Assembly (NCBI GenBank): GCA_900539165.1
Contig: UQAZ01000001.1
Location: forward strand, 1 to 64,000
Direction: 5' to 3'
Source: an uncultured Oscillospiraceae bacterium
GTDB taxonomy: Bacteria; Bacillota; Clostridia; Oscillospirales; Acutalibacteraceae
DNA length: 64,000 nt
Shown here piece after piece: positions 31,028-39,655 of the stretch. The notes under the pieces were generated by a model that was not told the DNA's origin, did not search any database, and saw nothing but the letters and a program-made list of their open reading frames with translations. The translations under genes and the position numbers were made by a program. Each line of letters opens with the position of its first letter. The first letter of the stretch is position 1.

Positions 31028-31514
31028 TTTTATTATCTCCTTTACATCTTTCATAAATGTCGTTGATTATTTCCTTCGGCACGAACGACGAAATGTCTCC
31101 TCCGAGGGTGCAAACCTCTTTAACCATACTTGAGGATAAAAACATATTCTTTCCCTCTGTCGTAAGAAAGACTGTTTCAACCTTTGGATAAAGCGATTTG
31201 TTTGTAAGAGCCTGTTGAAATTCGTATTCAAAGTCGGACATAGCCCTCAAGCCCTTTACTATTGCGACTGCGTCTTTCTTTTTGGCATAGCCTACAAGCA
31301 GACCGTCGTATGTATCAATTTTTACATTCTTAGATTTAATCGTCCTTTTTAGCAGGTTGATTCTCTCCTCGATTGTAAAAAGTGAATTCTTTTTTGAGCT
31401 GTTGCTCATTACTAAAACGATAACCTCGTCAAATAACTCGGCAGCACGCTCTATAATGTCAAGATGACCGAGTGTAACGGGATCAAAGCTTCCCGGACAA
31501 ATAGCCGTTTTCAT
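31020..31514 (-). CDS. coaD: Phosphopantetheine adenylyltransferase
   Basis: 164 residues. Nucleotidylyltransferase fold with the GSFDPVTLGHLD start (T/H-x-G-H ATP motif) and the second signature ISSSMVKEV-type motif in FLSSSMVKEV. It transfers AMP to 4'-phosphopantetheine in CoA synthesis. It starts 3 nt after the rsmD stop and overlaps the coiled-coil gene, so the three are co-transcribed. Confidence 0.96.
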   Translation of the reverse strand: MKTAICPGSFDPVTLGHLDIIERAAELFDEVIVLVMSNSSKKNSLFTIEERINLLKRTIKSKNVKIDTYDGLLVGYAKKKDAVAIVKGLRAMSDFEYEFQQALTNKSLYPKVETVFLTTEGKNMFLSSSMVKEVCTLGGDISSFVPKEIINDIYERCKGDNKND

Positions 31515-31517
31515 AGT

Positions 31518-32054
31518 TTAGCCCCTTCGATAATAAGAAAGCTTTGTTTTGCCGTAGGTCTTTTCTCTGGAAATGCTCCAGCCGTTTACTTCCTGCGGCA
31601 GCTCCTCATCCTTTGCACTTTCGCAAACTATAACTCCGTCGTTGCTCATCAATTCGGTGAGCTTTGGCAGACATTCATCAATTTTGCCCTTATGGTAAGG
31701 CGGATCAATAAACGCAATGTCAAAGTTATCCTTTCGCATAAGGAAGCCGACAGCGTCGCTTAATACAAGACGGGTGCAATCCTCAATCCTGCATCTTTCA
31801 ATATTGCTTTGTACTATTTTATATGCGTTTTTGTTGCTCTCGACAAAGGTGCAATGCCTTGCTCCTCTCGATATAGCTTCAATGCCAAGCTGTCCCGAAC
31901 CTGCAAAAAGGTCAAGTATGCGCTTCCCCTCAATCTCAAATTGAATTGAGCTGAATAATGCTTCCTTGGTGCTTTGCGAGGTCGGTCTTGTGACATCGTC
32001 GCCGCCGAGCGTATCAAGATTTCTTCCTCTGAGTGAGCCTGTAATTACCTTCAT
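31518..32054 (-). CDS. rsmD: 16S rRNA (guanine966-N2)-methyltransferase RsmD
   Basis: 178 residues, Rossmann-fold SAM methyltransferase. N-terminal MKVITGSLRGR, SAM motif DLFAGSGQLGIEA, and the catalytic DPPY (IAFIDPPYHKG). It modifies G966 of 16S rRNA in the 30S subunit. First gene of the rsmD-coaD unit, directly upstream of coaD by 3 nt, a pairing conserved in many Firmicutes. Confidence 0.94.
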   Translation of the reverse strand: MKVITGSLRGRNLDTLGGDDVTRPTSQSTKEALFSSIQFEIEGKRILDLFAGSGQLGIEAISRGARHCTFVESNKNAYKIVQSNIERCRIEDCTRLVLSDAVGFLMRKDNFDIAFIDPPYHKGKIDECLPKLTELMSNDGVIVCESAKDEELPQEVNGWSISREKTYGKTKLSYYRRG

Positions 32055-32129
32055 AAGCCAAAATCCATAAATTTATTCTTATATATTATACAAACAACTT
32101 GATGTTTAGTCAAGATATTTACACTTTTT

Positions 32130-33950
32130 TTACGATTGACTGTAAAAGCTGTTAATATTTTCTGCGTTAGCTTTTGAGATTCCCGAAACCTCGCAAAGCT
32201 CATCAACGCTTGCATTTTTTATTGCCGTAATTGTCTTAAAATGCTTCATTAATGCCTTTGCCTTTTTCTCTCCTATGCCGTCAATCTTTAGCAGGGAAGA
32301 GGAAAAAGTGCTTTTTTGGTGCTTTTTGTGGTGATAGGTGATGGCATAGCGATGCACTTCCTCCTGTATGTTTGATACAAGTGTAAAGGCTGCTCTGTGT
32401 GAGTTAATCTCTATTTCTCCGCCGTCAAAAGCTATTGCTCTTGTTCTGTGCTTGCTGTCCTTTACCATACCGAATACCGGCACGGAAAGGTTCATTTCGC
32501 GAATAACGGGAAGCACCGCATTTACCTGTGGCTGTCCTCCGTCAAGGAGTATCAGGTCAGGCAAAATCTTAAATGTACTGTCGTCATCATCGTCATAGTA
32601 GTGCTTAAATCTGCGACGAAGCACCTCGTTCATTGAGCCGACATCGTTTTGTCCGTCAAATCCTTTTATGCTGAATCGCTTGTAAGCTTTTTTCATAGGA
32701 CGGGCATTGTGAAATACAATCATACCCGCAACATTGTCCGCGCCAAAGGTGTGCGATATGTCGTAGCTTTCGATATATTCGGGAGGCTTGGGCAAAGCCA
32801 AAAGCTCACTTAGCTCCTCAAGCGCAGCCATTTCTTTTCCGAGCCTGCCCTGACATTGTGCAAGATGCTCGTTTGCATTTTTAATGCACATATTTACTAT
32901 TGCAAGATGCTCGCCCTTTTGCGGATGTATAAACTCAAGCCTTTTGCCTCGTTGGCTTTCAAGAAATTCTCTCAAAAGCTCCTCGTCCGCAACAGCTCCG
33001 TCAAGAGCAATTCTGCCCGGAATATCCGAACGCATCGAATAGTATCTTTCAATAAGCTCAAGCCTTGCTTCCTCGGCATTGTCCACGCTGTCAATTATCC
33101 AATGCTCGCTGTCCGTAAGTCTGCCCTGCCTAAAGCGTAAAACCTCAAAGCAGGATTTCTTCCCCGAATTAGTTAGCGCAAAAACATCCTCCTCGGGAAC
33201 ATTTATGCTTACAACCTTTTGCTTTTCGTCTAAATTTTTTATTGCCTTTATGCTGTCACGCAATTTTGCGGCTTTTTCAAACTCCATATTTTCGGAGTAT
33301 TCATACATTCGCCTTTGCATTTCCTCTACGGATTTTGTCGCTCCGCCCTTTAGAAATGCTACTGCGTCATTGATTGATGCAAGGTAGTCCTCCTTGCTTA
33401 TTCTTCCCGCACAGGGAGCAGAGCATATCCCCATAAATCCGTTCAGACACGGACGGGATTTGTTGTAATCTCGTGGAAATTTTTTGTTGCATTGCGGAAG
33501 CTTGAATATTCTCAGAGTTTCCTCTACTGCGTTTTTTACGCTGAAATTCGATACGAAAGGGCCGATGTATTCGGCACCGTCGTCAATAATCTGCTTTGCT
33601 TCGCTGATTTTCGGAAATTCCTCTTTGGTGATTTTAATGTAATTATAACCCTTGTCGTCCTTTAGCAGTATATTGTACTTCGGCATATGTTGCTTTATCA
33701 GCGAACATTCGAGAACAAGCGCCTCAAATTCTGTGTCACAAAGAATGTAGTCGAAATCGTCAACATTTTCAACCATTCTTATTACTTTCAGCGAATGATT
33801 TGAATGTGAGCCAAAGTATGATGATACCCTGTTTTTGAGAGCCTTCGCCTTGCCGATATAAATTATGCTTTTGTCCTTGCTTTTCATAATATAAACGCCC
33901 GGATTAAGCGGCAGAGCCATTGCTTTTTTTCTAAGTTCCTTTTCTGTCAA
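32130..33950 (-). CDS. uvrC: UvrABC system protein C (excinuclease)
   Basis: 606 residues from a TTG start at 33950, with AAGGAGGTGA 5 nt upstream. Domains in order: GIY-YIG endonuclease (PGVYIMKSKDKSIIYIGKAK), UVR motif (~195-230, MQRRMYEYSENMEFEKAAKLRD), RNase-H-like C-terminal nuclease (YDISHTFGADNVAGMIVF and DLILLDGGQ) and a C-terminal helix-hairpin-helix pair. It makes the 3' and 5' incisions in nucleotide excision repair. Length and motifs are complete. It follows the GH110-like gene by about 30 nt. Confidence 0.96.
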   Translation of the reverse strand: MTEKELRKKAMALPLNPGVYIMKSKDKSIIYIGKAKALKNRVSSYFGSHSNHSLKVIRMVENVDDFDYILCDTEFEALVLECSLIKQHMPKYNILLKDDKGYNYIKITKEEFPKISEAKQIIDDGAEYIGPFVSNFSVKNAVEETLRIFKLPQCNKKFPRDYNKSRPCLNGFMGICSAPCAGRISKEDYLASINDAVAFLKGGATKSVEEMQRRMYEYSENMEFEKAAKLRDSIKAIKNLDEKQKVVSINVPEEDVFALTNSGKKSCFEVLRFRQGRLTDSEHWIIDSVDNAEEARLELIERYYSMRSDIPGRIALDGAVADEELLREFLESQRGKRLEFIHPQKGEHLAIVNMCIKNANEHLAQCQGRLGKEMAALEELSELLALPKPPEYIESYDISHTFGADNVAGMIVFHNARPMKKAYKRFSIKGFDGQNDVGSMNEVLRRRFKHYYDDDDDSTFKILPDLILLDGGQPQVNAVLPVIREMNLSVPVFGMVKDSKHRTRAIAFDGGEIEINSHRAAFTLVSNIQEEVHRYAITYHHKKHQKSTFSSSLLKIDGIGEKKAKALMKHFKTITAIKNASVDELCEVSGISKANAENINSFYSQS

Positions 33951-33980
33951 GGTATCACCTCCTTAAATTTTTTTGATTTT

Positions 33981-35648
33981 TTATTTCACCTTTTTGCAGG
34001 CTCTTGTAACAACTTTGTGCGAGCCTTCGTATACATTGCCGTAAATATTCAGCCCGTCAACTCCGTATGCCCTGATTGGTACATCTCTGCCGACCATAAA
34101 CAGATTGTTTCTGATGGTTATGTTTTTGTGAATGTGCTTGTTCACTCTTCTCATAAACGGTATGGGTTTAATCAGTACACCCGGATGACGCTTATAGATA
34201 GAGGGACACATAAGAAATTTGTTTGAATAAATCTCAACATCTCTGACCGGTCCACTCTCGTACCATGCAAATGCGTCGTTGCTTATGAATATGCAAGCCA
34301 TCTGGCTGTAACTGAATACATTGTCGTGAATTCTTACTTTGCCCGAGGTGGTGCATAAAACATCTCTTGTCGGAATTGCCGTGAATTCGCAGTCCGCTAT
34401 TTCCACATTCGGACAGTAACTCTTGTTTTCGATTACTACATTGGATTGCTTGTGCTTTTTCTGCTTGATTTCGTCGGGAAGTTTTTCGTTAAATGTAACG
34501 GTGCAGGTCTTGTTTTCAATATCGTCCACGACTTCTTTGACGGTGTAGTATTTTGAATCGATTTCGTTAAGTGTTGTGCGGTAGAAAAACATTGTCTTGT
34601 CACCTGCAAAGAAGTTTCTGTGACCGCCTTGCTGATGATGCACGAACTCAAATTCTGCGGTATAATCGTCAACCTTTTTCTTAAATCTCATAAACGAGCC
34701 GTGAATGTTGATTGCGTCGTCGTGTGCTGACTCGAAGTGACTGTTTGTTATGCGTACATATCCCTTGCAGCCGCATATGTGCAGCAGGTCGGCAAACGAG
34801 GTCACAACGTGGTCTTTGTCGGCAATGAAATTGATTTTGTCAAATGTGAGGTTTTCGCACATTTGAGACAGCCAGCCGAAGCCCGCCATATAGTTGACCG
34901 TGATGTTTTTGCTCTCTACGTTCTTGCTTTCGCCGAAGAAAATGCCGCAGGTGTTTCTGTTTGCGTTTGTTGCGAGCGCAATTGTGTCGCCGAGTTTGTA
35001 TTTTCTCTTTCTTTTGTACGATATTTGAAGTTCGGTCTCGCTTTTTCTCTCCATCGACTTAACCGAAGCAAAGGCACATTCGGGGTGATTTATGCGCTTA
35101 ACGAGAGTCTTATCCTCCGAGTGCAAGGCACTGCAATGCGAGTTTTCATCATTCGCAAATTCCCAGTAATTCTGCTTTGTAAACGGGCTTTGCTCAAAGA
35201 AAACGGCTGTGTTCTTTCTTTTTTGGTCTATGTACCATAAGGTTGATGATGGAATAGAGTAGGTGATTTTATTGCCTTTTATTTCTTTTACCTTGAGTTC
35301 AACGCAATTTGGGGACGCATATTTGATTGTAAAGTTTTCGAGCTTTACATTGTTGCAACCTATAAGTGCAAACGAGCATATGTCTCCGTGGATTACAAAG
35401 GTTGCTCCGTTGCCTTCGATTTTTATATTGTTAAGATTTTCTATGAGCATACCGAAGTATTTTTTCGGGTTCTTAAAGCTGTCCGTGTTTGTGAAATGGA
35501 TGTTCTTAACTTGGCTGAAATCCTTATAAAAATGATATTCTTTTTTCTCAAACGAGAGAGTGTCTCCGTCGCTCATTGATTTAACTGCTTCAATAAACGG
35601 TATGGAGAAGTTACTTGCGTCTCCGAATTTGCCTGCTTCGATTATCAT
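33981..35648 (-). CDS. GH110-like right-handed beta-helix protein (possible alpha-1,3-galactosidase)
   Basis: 555 residues from the ATG at 35648 (AAGAGG upstream); a longer frame (from 35675) is not needed. No signal peptide or membrane helix. The second half is a run of short beta-coil turns typical of right-handed parallel beta-helix proteins. It has the early YHFYKDF, IEGNGATFVIHGD and, later, SAHDDAINIHGSF, which resemble the YHFYP..., and DDATNVHG-type motifs of family 110 alpha-1,3-galactosidases from Bacteroides (from memory). It is encoded between uvrC and a CoA-transferase. The substrate assignment is a suggestion; a non-catalytic beta-helix remains possible. Confidence 0.65.
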   Translation of the reverse strand: MIIEAGKFGDASNFSIPFIEAVKSMSDGDTLSFEKKEYHFYKDFSQVKNIHFTNTDSFKNPKKYFGMLIENLNNIKIEGNGATFVIHGDICSFALIGCNNVKLENFTIKYASPNCVELKVKEIKGNKITYSIPSSTLWYIDQKRKNTAVFFEQSPFTKQNYWEFANDENSHCSALHSEDKTLVKRINHPECAFASVKSMERKSETELQISYKRKRKYKLGDTIALATNANRNTCGIFFGESKNVESKNITVNYMAGFGWLSQMCENLTFDKINFIADKDHVVTSFADLLHICGCKGYVRITNSHFESAHDDAINIHGSFMRFKKKVDDYTAEFEFVHHQQGGHRNFFAGDKTMFFYRTTLNEIDSKYYTVKEVVDDIENKTCTVTFNEKLPDEIKQKKHKQSNVVIENKSYCPNVEIADCEFTAIPTRDVLCTTSGKVRIHDNVFSYSQMACIFISNDAFAWYESGPVRDVEIYSNKFLMCPSIYKRHPGVLIKPIPFMRRVNKHIHKNITIRNNLFMVGRDVPIRAYGVDGLNIYGNVYEGSHKVVTRACKKVK

Positions 35649-35735
35649 ACTCGTTCCTCTTTCTATGTTTTGCACATATTTTATTATTGCTTATTATACA
35701 ATGATACTAAATTTTTTCTTTTATTGCAACCGTTA

Positions 35736-35764
35736 TTGACGATGATTTTGAAATGGTGTAAAAT
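35736..35764 (+). promoter_or_regulatory. Promoter of the CoA-transferase gene
   Basis: -35 TTGACG (35736-35741), a 17-bp spacer and -10 TAAAAT (35759-35764). Confidence 0.75.
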
Positions 35765-35798
35765 TAATTTGCTACAAATCAGATTATAGGAGAAAAAT

Positions 35799-37193
35799 AT
35801 GACTTGGCAGGAAATCTATCAATCTAAGCTTACCACCGCCGAAGAGGCAATTAAGCTTATCCACGACGATGATAAGGTCGTGTCGGGCTTTGCCTGCGGC
35901 GAGCCGTTGCATATAGTGAGGGCGCTTGCCGAACACTATAAGGAGTACAATAATGTCGAAATTATCAGTATGCTCACACTTGTTGAAAGTCCGTGGAGTA
36001 CCGATGAATTTAAGGGACACATTAAATTAAACACTCTTTTTGCATCAAAGTCCACAAGAGCAGCTGTAAACAGCGGAAACAGCGAGTTCACCACCTCACA
36101 CTTTTACGAAATTCCGGAGATAATTAAGAATTATATCTGCCCGAGGGTTTCGATAGTTATGGTGTCGCCTCCGGACGAGCATGGTTATGTCTCTTTCGGC
36201 ACAACCGTTGATTACACTAAGGGTACTACCGATTATTGCGAGGTTGTAATCGCTCAGGTTAATAAATATATGCCTCGCACATTCGGAAATTCAATTAAGC
36301 ATGTAAGAGATTTTACCTGCTTTGTTGAGCATGACGAGCCGTTGCCTGAGGTTATAGGCGGCGAAATCAGTGATGTTGAAATGGAAATCGGCAGATATTG
36401 CGCTTCACTCATTAATGACGGCGACTGCTTGCAGCTTGGAATAGGGGGTATTCCTAATGCAGTATGTCTCCAGCTTACAGATAAAAAGGATTTAGGACTT
36501 CACAGCGAGCTTGTCGGCGACGGTGTTGTTCCGTTGCTTGAAAGCGGTGTGATTAATAATAAGCGAAAGGTTGTCAATAACGGCAGAACTGTCCTCGGCG
36601 CAGCCTTTGGCTCTAAGATTTTGTGCGATTACATAAATAACAATCCGTCGGTTGAAATGCATCCTATTGACTATGTAAATAACCCGATAGAAATTGCAAA
36701 AAATGATAATATGGTGTCTATTAATTCGTGCCTTCAGGTTGACCTTTTGGGTCAGGTGGTTTCGGATACAATAGGTCTGTCGCAGTTTTCGGCAGTCGGC
36801 GGACAGGTTGACTTTGTAAGAGGTGCAACTATGTCAAAGGGCGGTCGCTCCATTATTGCAATGCCGTCTACCGCCAGAAACTCAACCGTGTCAAGAATTG
36901 TTCCTATCATTACGGAGGGCAGCGCAGTTACTACTCCCCGTAACGATGTCAATTATGTCGTTACCGAGTACGGAATCGCTCAGCTGAAGGGTAAGACGCT
37001 TAAAGAGAGAACTAAGGAGCTTATTCGTATTGCTCATCCTAAATTTCGACCGGGTCTTGTGCTTGAATATAAAAAACGTTTTGGTTCAGACCCGTTTACC
37101 GAGGAGGAGTTTAAGAATTTGAAAAACTCAATAAAGGAAATAATTACTGCCACAATCGAGGAAAAAATCGACAAAATTAAGAATATGGTATGA
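35799..37193 (+). CDS. Acetyl-CoA hydrolase/transferase family CoA-transferase (4-hydroxybutyrate/butyrate CoA-transferase-like)
   Basis: 464 residues with the two-domain CoA-transferase plan. The N-terminal half holds SGFACGEPL and HGYVSFG; the second half has LHSELVGDGVVPL, whose Glu is the expected covalent catalytic residue, and the strong family segment VSINSCLQVDLLGQVVSD, FSAVGGQVDFVRGA and TEYGIAQLKGKT. Relatives move CoA between acetate and butyrate, 4-hydroxybutyrate or similar, typically at the end of fermentation. The exact acid is not distinguishable by eye. An E2-like acyltransferase gene follows on the same strand after 180 nt with its own promoter. Confidence 0.9.
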   Translation: MTWQEIYQSKLTTAEEAIKLIHDDDKVVSGFACGEPLHIVRALAEHYKEYNNVEIISMLTLVESPWSTDEFKGHIKLNTLFASKSTRAAVNSGNSEFTTSHFYEIPEIIKNYICPRVSIVMVSPPDEHGYVSFGTTVDYTKGTTDYCEVVIAQVNKYMPRTFGNSIKHVRDFTCFVEHDEPLPEVIGGEISDVEMEIGRYCASLINDGDCLQLGIGGIPNAVCLQLTDKKDLGLHSELVGDGVVPLLESGVINNKRKVVNNGRTVLGAAFGSKILCDYINNNPSVEMHPIDYVNNPIEIAKNDNMVSINSCLQVDLLGQVVSDTIGLSQFSAVGGQVDFVRGATMSKGGRSIIAMPSTARNSTVSRIVPIITEGSAVTTPRNDVNYVVTEYGIAQLKGKTLKERTKELIRIAHPKFRPGLVLEYKKRFGSDPFTEEEFKNLKNSIKEIITATIEEKIDKIKNMV

Positions 37194-37271
37194 TGACAAA
37201 GCAGGCTCAACTTGACTTATAATCGAATGAGTCTGCTTAGTTTATTTTTGGTTAATTTTGTGTTTTCAGTA

Positions 37272-37300
37272 TTGCAAGCCACTATACTTTGTGATATAAT
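37272..37300 (+). promoter_or_regulatory. Promoter of the E2-type acyltransferase gene
   Basis: -35 TTGCAA (37272-37277), a 17-bp spacer and -10 TATAAT (37295-37300). Confidence 0.8.
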
Positions 37301-37373
37301 GTGCATAAATTTGTAAACAAGACAGATGCATAAAAACGACAGATAAAATGTATAGCAAACTAAGGAGAAAAAT

Positions 37374-38279
37374 ATGGCATTAATTAAATCAACTCACTTT
37401 GGCATTGCGAGAAAAATTGTATCAAATATGACTGCCGAAAGCTGGGAGCAAATTCCTCACGCAGGATTGGTTTACGAGCCGGAAGTTACTGCTTTTCTTG
37501 CGGAATGTAAAAAGCTTAACGAGGGCTGTACCGATAAGTCAAAGAAGATTACAATCAACACCGTTATGATTAAGGTTATCTGCGAGGGCCTCAAGGCAGC
37601 ACCTAAAATGAACGCTCATCTCGAATTTAACCGTAAGCTTGTTCGTGGTTGCTTGCACGAGTTTGACCATGTGGATGTTTCTATGCCTGCTCTTTTGCCT
37701 AACGGTGAAATGATGACGCTTAATATGCACGATATGGGCAGTAAAACTCTCAGCGAAATGACAGAGTCTATTAATGACAGTCTTCGCAGAGCTAAGAACA
37801 CCGATCTTAATGAGGTTATGTTTGAGGTTTCTTTGGATAACACTCTTCAGGGACTTAAACAGGGCAAGGTGCTTCAGGCAGTACGCAGACTTTACGGCTC
37901 AAAGACAGGCAAGCATAAGGTAAAGACCCTTTCCGGACAGGCTAAGAAGGATTATTATTCAATCCCTACAACCGAAAGACTTACTAAGCACGATATTGAG
38001 CAGGGTACAATTACTATTTCTAACCTTGGCTCAATTAAGCGTGATTTCAAGGGTTGTTGTACACTCCTTGAGATTATTCCGCCACAGGTTGTTGCTATTG
38101 CCATTAACGCAACACAGCAAAAGCCGATTGTTGTTGACGGCGAACTCAAGGTTGGCACCGTTATGCCTATCTCTATTTGCATAGACCACAGAGCGCTTGA
38201 TTACGGAGACATTGTTCCGTTCTTTAATAAGCTTGATGAAATCTTTGCTAATCCTCAGGTTATTCACGGCTGGAAGTAA
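37374..38279 (+). CDS. Stand-alone 2-oxoacid dehydrogenase E2-type acyltransferase catalytic domain
   Basis: 301 residues. The C-terminal ~230 residues are the chloramphenicol-acetyltransferase-fold catalytic domain of dihydrolipoamide acyltransferases, with the active-site His motif near the end (IDHRALDYGD, HR-x-x-D-x-G) and GTITISNLGSI. Unlike true E2 enzymes there is no lipoyl domain and no peripheral-subunit-binding domain, and there is no E1 or E3 gene in the window. It may acylate another carrier or act as a free acyltransferase. AAGGAG precedes the ATG; a terminator (38286-38316) follows. Confidence 0.85.
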   Translation: MALIKSTHFGIARKIVSNMTAESWEQIPHAGLVYEPEVTAFLAECKKLNEGCTDKSKKITINTVMIKVICEGLKAAPKMNAHLEFNRKLVRGCLHEFDHVDVSMPALLPNGEMMTLNMHDMGSKTLSEMTESINDSLRRAKNTDLNEVMFEVSLDNTLQGLKQGKVLQAVRRLYGSKTGKHKVKTLSGQAKKDYYSIPTTERLTKHDIEQGTITISNLGSIKRDFKGCCTLLEIIPPQVVAIAINATQQKPIVVDGELKVGTVMPISICIDHRALDYGDIVPFFNKLDEIFANPQVIHGWK

Positions 38280-38285
38280 AAAAGT

Positions 38286-38318
38286 AATCCTCTTGTCTTT
38301 CGACAGGAGGATTTTTGA
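38286..38318 (+). terminator. Terminator after the acyltransferase gene (copy 1)
   Basis: AATCCTCTTGTC pairs with GACAGGAGGATT around TTTC, followed by TTTTGATTT. A near-identical copy recurs at 38547-38577. Confidence 0.84.
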
Positions 38319-38355
38319 TTTCCTATAAAGTCCCTGAAACACGCAGTCAAAAAAA

Positions 38356-38515
38356 CGCCTCCCTTATTAAGGGAGGTGGCTCGCCGTGGGCGAGACGGAG
38401 GGATAGTCATAAATTCACAGAATGCCTATCTGTAACCAGCTGAAAAAGCACAGAATAGGCAGTTACGCAAATCCTTCAGTCAGCTACGCTGACAGCTCCC
38501 TTGAAAAGGGAGCCA
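38356..38515. repeat. Palindromic intergenic repeat element (MITE/REP-like)
   Basis: The left end CGCCTCCCTTATTAAGGGAGG is a stem-loop followed by GGCTCGCCGTGGGCGAGACGGAGGGA, a second stem; the right end is GCTCCCTTGAAAAGGGAGCC, another stem. Together they give ~160 bp of complementary ends around a short AT-rich middle. Very similar stems are scattered in many gut Clostridia as noncoding repeats (from memory). It carries no open reading frame. The two flanks carry a duplicated terminator. Confidence 0.75.
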
Positions 38516-38546
38516 TAGACTGTCTAAAATACGCTTCGACACGCTG

Positions 38547-38578
38547 TCCTCTTGTCTTTTGACAGGAGGATTTTTTGT
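38547..38578 (+). terminator. Terminator, copy 2, right of the repeat element
   Basis: TCCTCTTGTC pairs with GACAGGAGGA, followed by TTTTTT. It matches copy 1 (38288-38315) at almost every position, so the repeat sits between two copies of one terminator. Confidence 0.8.
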
Positions 38579-38904
38579 TAAAAAATATTTGACAGCGTTA
38601 TTCTTTGATTTTCATAATAAACCTTGCTTGTTGCTCTGATTTCGGTCAGAGCTTTTTTTGTGTCGTCGTTCATTTCGTCGTCCAGAGTGTTTATTTCCTG
38701 TGCAAGTTCATCGAGCATATCGTGTGGAGAAAAAATATATACCGTGTCGTTTTTTTCGTTCCAATACTGCTTTAGCTCACGGGGCTTTTGCTCCTGAGCA
38801 AGCGTGTCTATGTTTAGGTAAAAATTTTTCACATAATTCTGTTCGCTTATGCAACAGCTTATAGTAATAATGATTAAAGCCAATGCAATCCATATTCTTT
38901 TCAT
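38578..38904 (-). CDS. DUF4363 family protein
   Basis: 108 residues. N-terminal MKR plus a hydrophobic segment (IWIALALIIITISCC) serves as a signal anchor; the rest is charged and mostly helical (QEQKPRELKQYW, DELAQEINTLDDEM). This size and plan, immediately downstream of a DUF421 gene, match DUF4363, the usual partner of DUF421/YetF-type membrane proteins in spore-forming Firmicutes. The start overlaps the DUF421 stop (38901-38903) by 4 nt, so they are coupled. No molecular function is established. Confidence 0.78.
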   Translation of the reverse strand: MKRIWIALALIIITISCCISEQNYVKNFYLNIDTLAQEQKPRELKQYWNEKNDTVYIFSPHDMLDELAQEINTLDDEMNDDTKKALTEIRATSKVYYENQRITLSNIF

Positions 38905-39578
38905 TTGCTTTCCTCCTTCTTGACTATATATACATTTCCGTTACTGTCGGTGTTCATAAGAAGCACATTCTCGCTCTGCACTCCGTTTATAACAGCAAGC
39001 ACCTTGATTGAATTTTTGGAGCAGGTTATGTTTGAGTAGTATTCTTCTACTTCCTTGCCGTCCATTATTACGGTTATGGGTATTTCGGCAGGCTCGGTTT
39101 TTATTCCCGCAACCTTTGGCGTAAGAGGAGAATATTCCGATTTCGTTTGAACGGATATTGAACCGTTCGTTTCGACTACGGCATTTGCAACTTGGGATAT
39201 GTCAAAAACTCCCGCTTGCCTTATTCCGTCAATTAAATCATCTACCGTGTATCTCAGCCTTTTCAACTCGTTTTGCTTGATTTCTCCGTCCTTGATTATA
39301 AAAATCGGCTTGCCTTGTATTAGATTTCGGAACTTCAGCGATTTCATCGAGAGCGCCGAGGTTAAGATTTCAAATGCTATGAATATCGCAATCGGTATCA
39401 GCGAGTTTGCAAGAGGCATACCGTTGTCTTCAAGCGGAACGGTCGCAACCGCGCTGATTAAAATTGTTATTACGAGTTCCTGAGGGTTTAGCTCTCCGAC
39501 CTGTCGCTTGCCCATTATTCGTACCGAAGCGCTGACAAAAAAATAGATAATTATTGCTCTGATTATTGTAATTGTCAT
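38901..39578 (-). CDS. DUF421 (YetF/YrbG family) membrane protein
   Basis: 225 residues. Three N-terminal hydrophobic helices; RIMGKRQVGELNPQELVITILIS is the DUF421 signature, followed by the cytoplasmic domain ending around LRYTVDDLIDGIRQAGVFDISQVANAVVETNG. Members of this family are implicated in sporulation or envelope biology in Bacillus (YetF and relatives), though the mechanism is unknown. It overlaps its partner gene, and it is divergent from the germination operon, whose gerA-like start lies 77 nt away. Confidence 0.88.
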   Translation of the reverse strand: MTITIIRAIIIYFFVSASVRIMGKRQVGELNPQELVITILISAVATVPLEDNGMPLANSLIPIAIFIAFEILTSALSMKSLKFRNLIQGKPIFIIKDGEIKQNELKRLRYTVDDLIDGIRQAGVFDISQVANAVVETNGSISVQTKSEYSPLTPKVAGIKTEPAEIPITVIMDGKEVEEYYSNITCSKNSIKVLAVINGVQSENVLLMNTDSNGNVYIVKKEESK

Positions 39579-39655
39579 TTTATCACCAAAAATATTTTGT
39601 GCGATTTTTTCGTATATTATGCAGGTTTTTTCATAATCTAATTTTGGTGAATTTT

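Noticed and set aside
39572..39655. Longer GerA A-subunit start
   Set aside because: The first 28 residues start within the DUF421 gene region and lack a Shine-Dalgarno. The MYLYDDYELN start at 39656 is normal.
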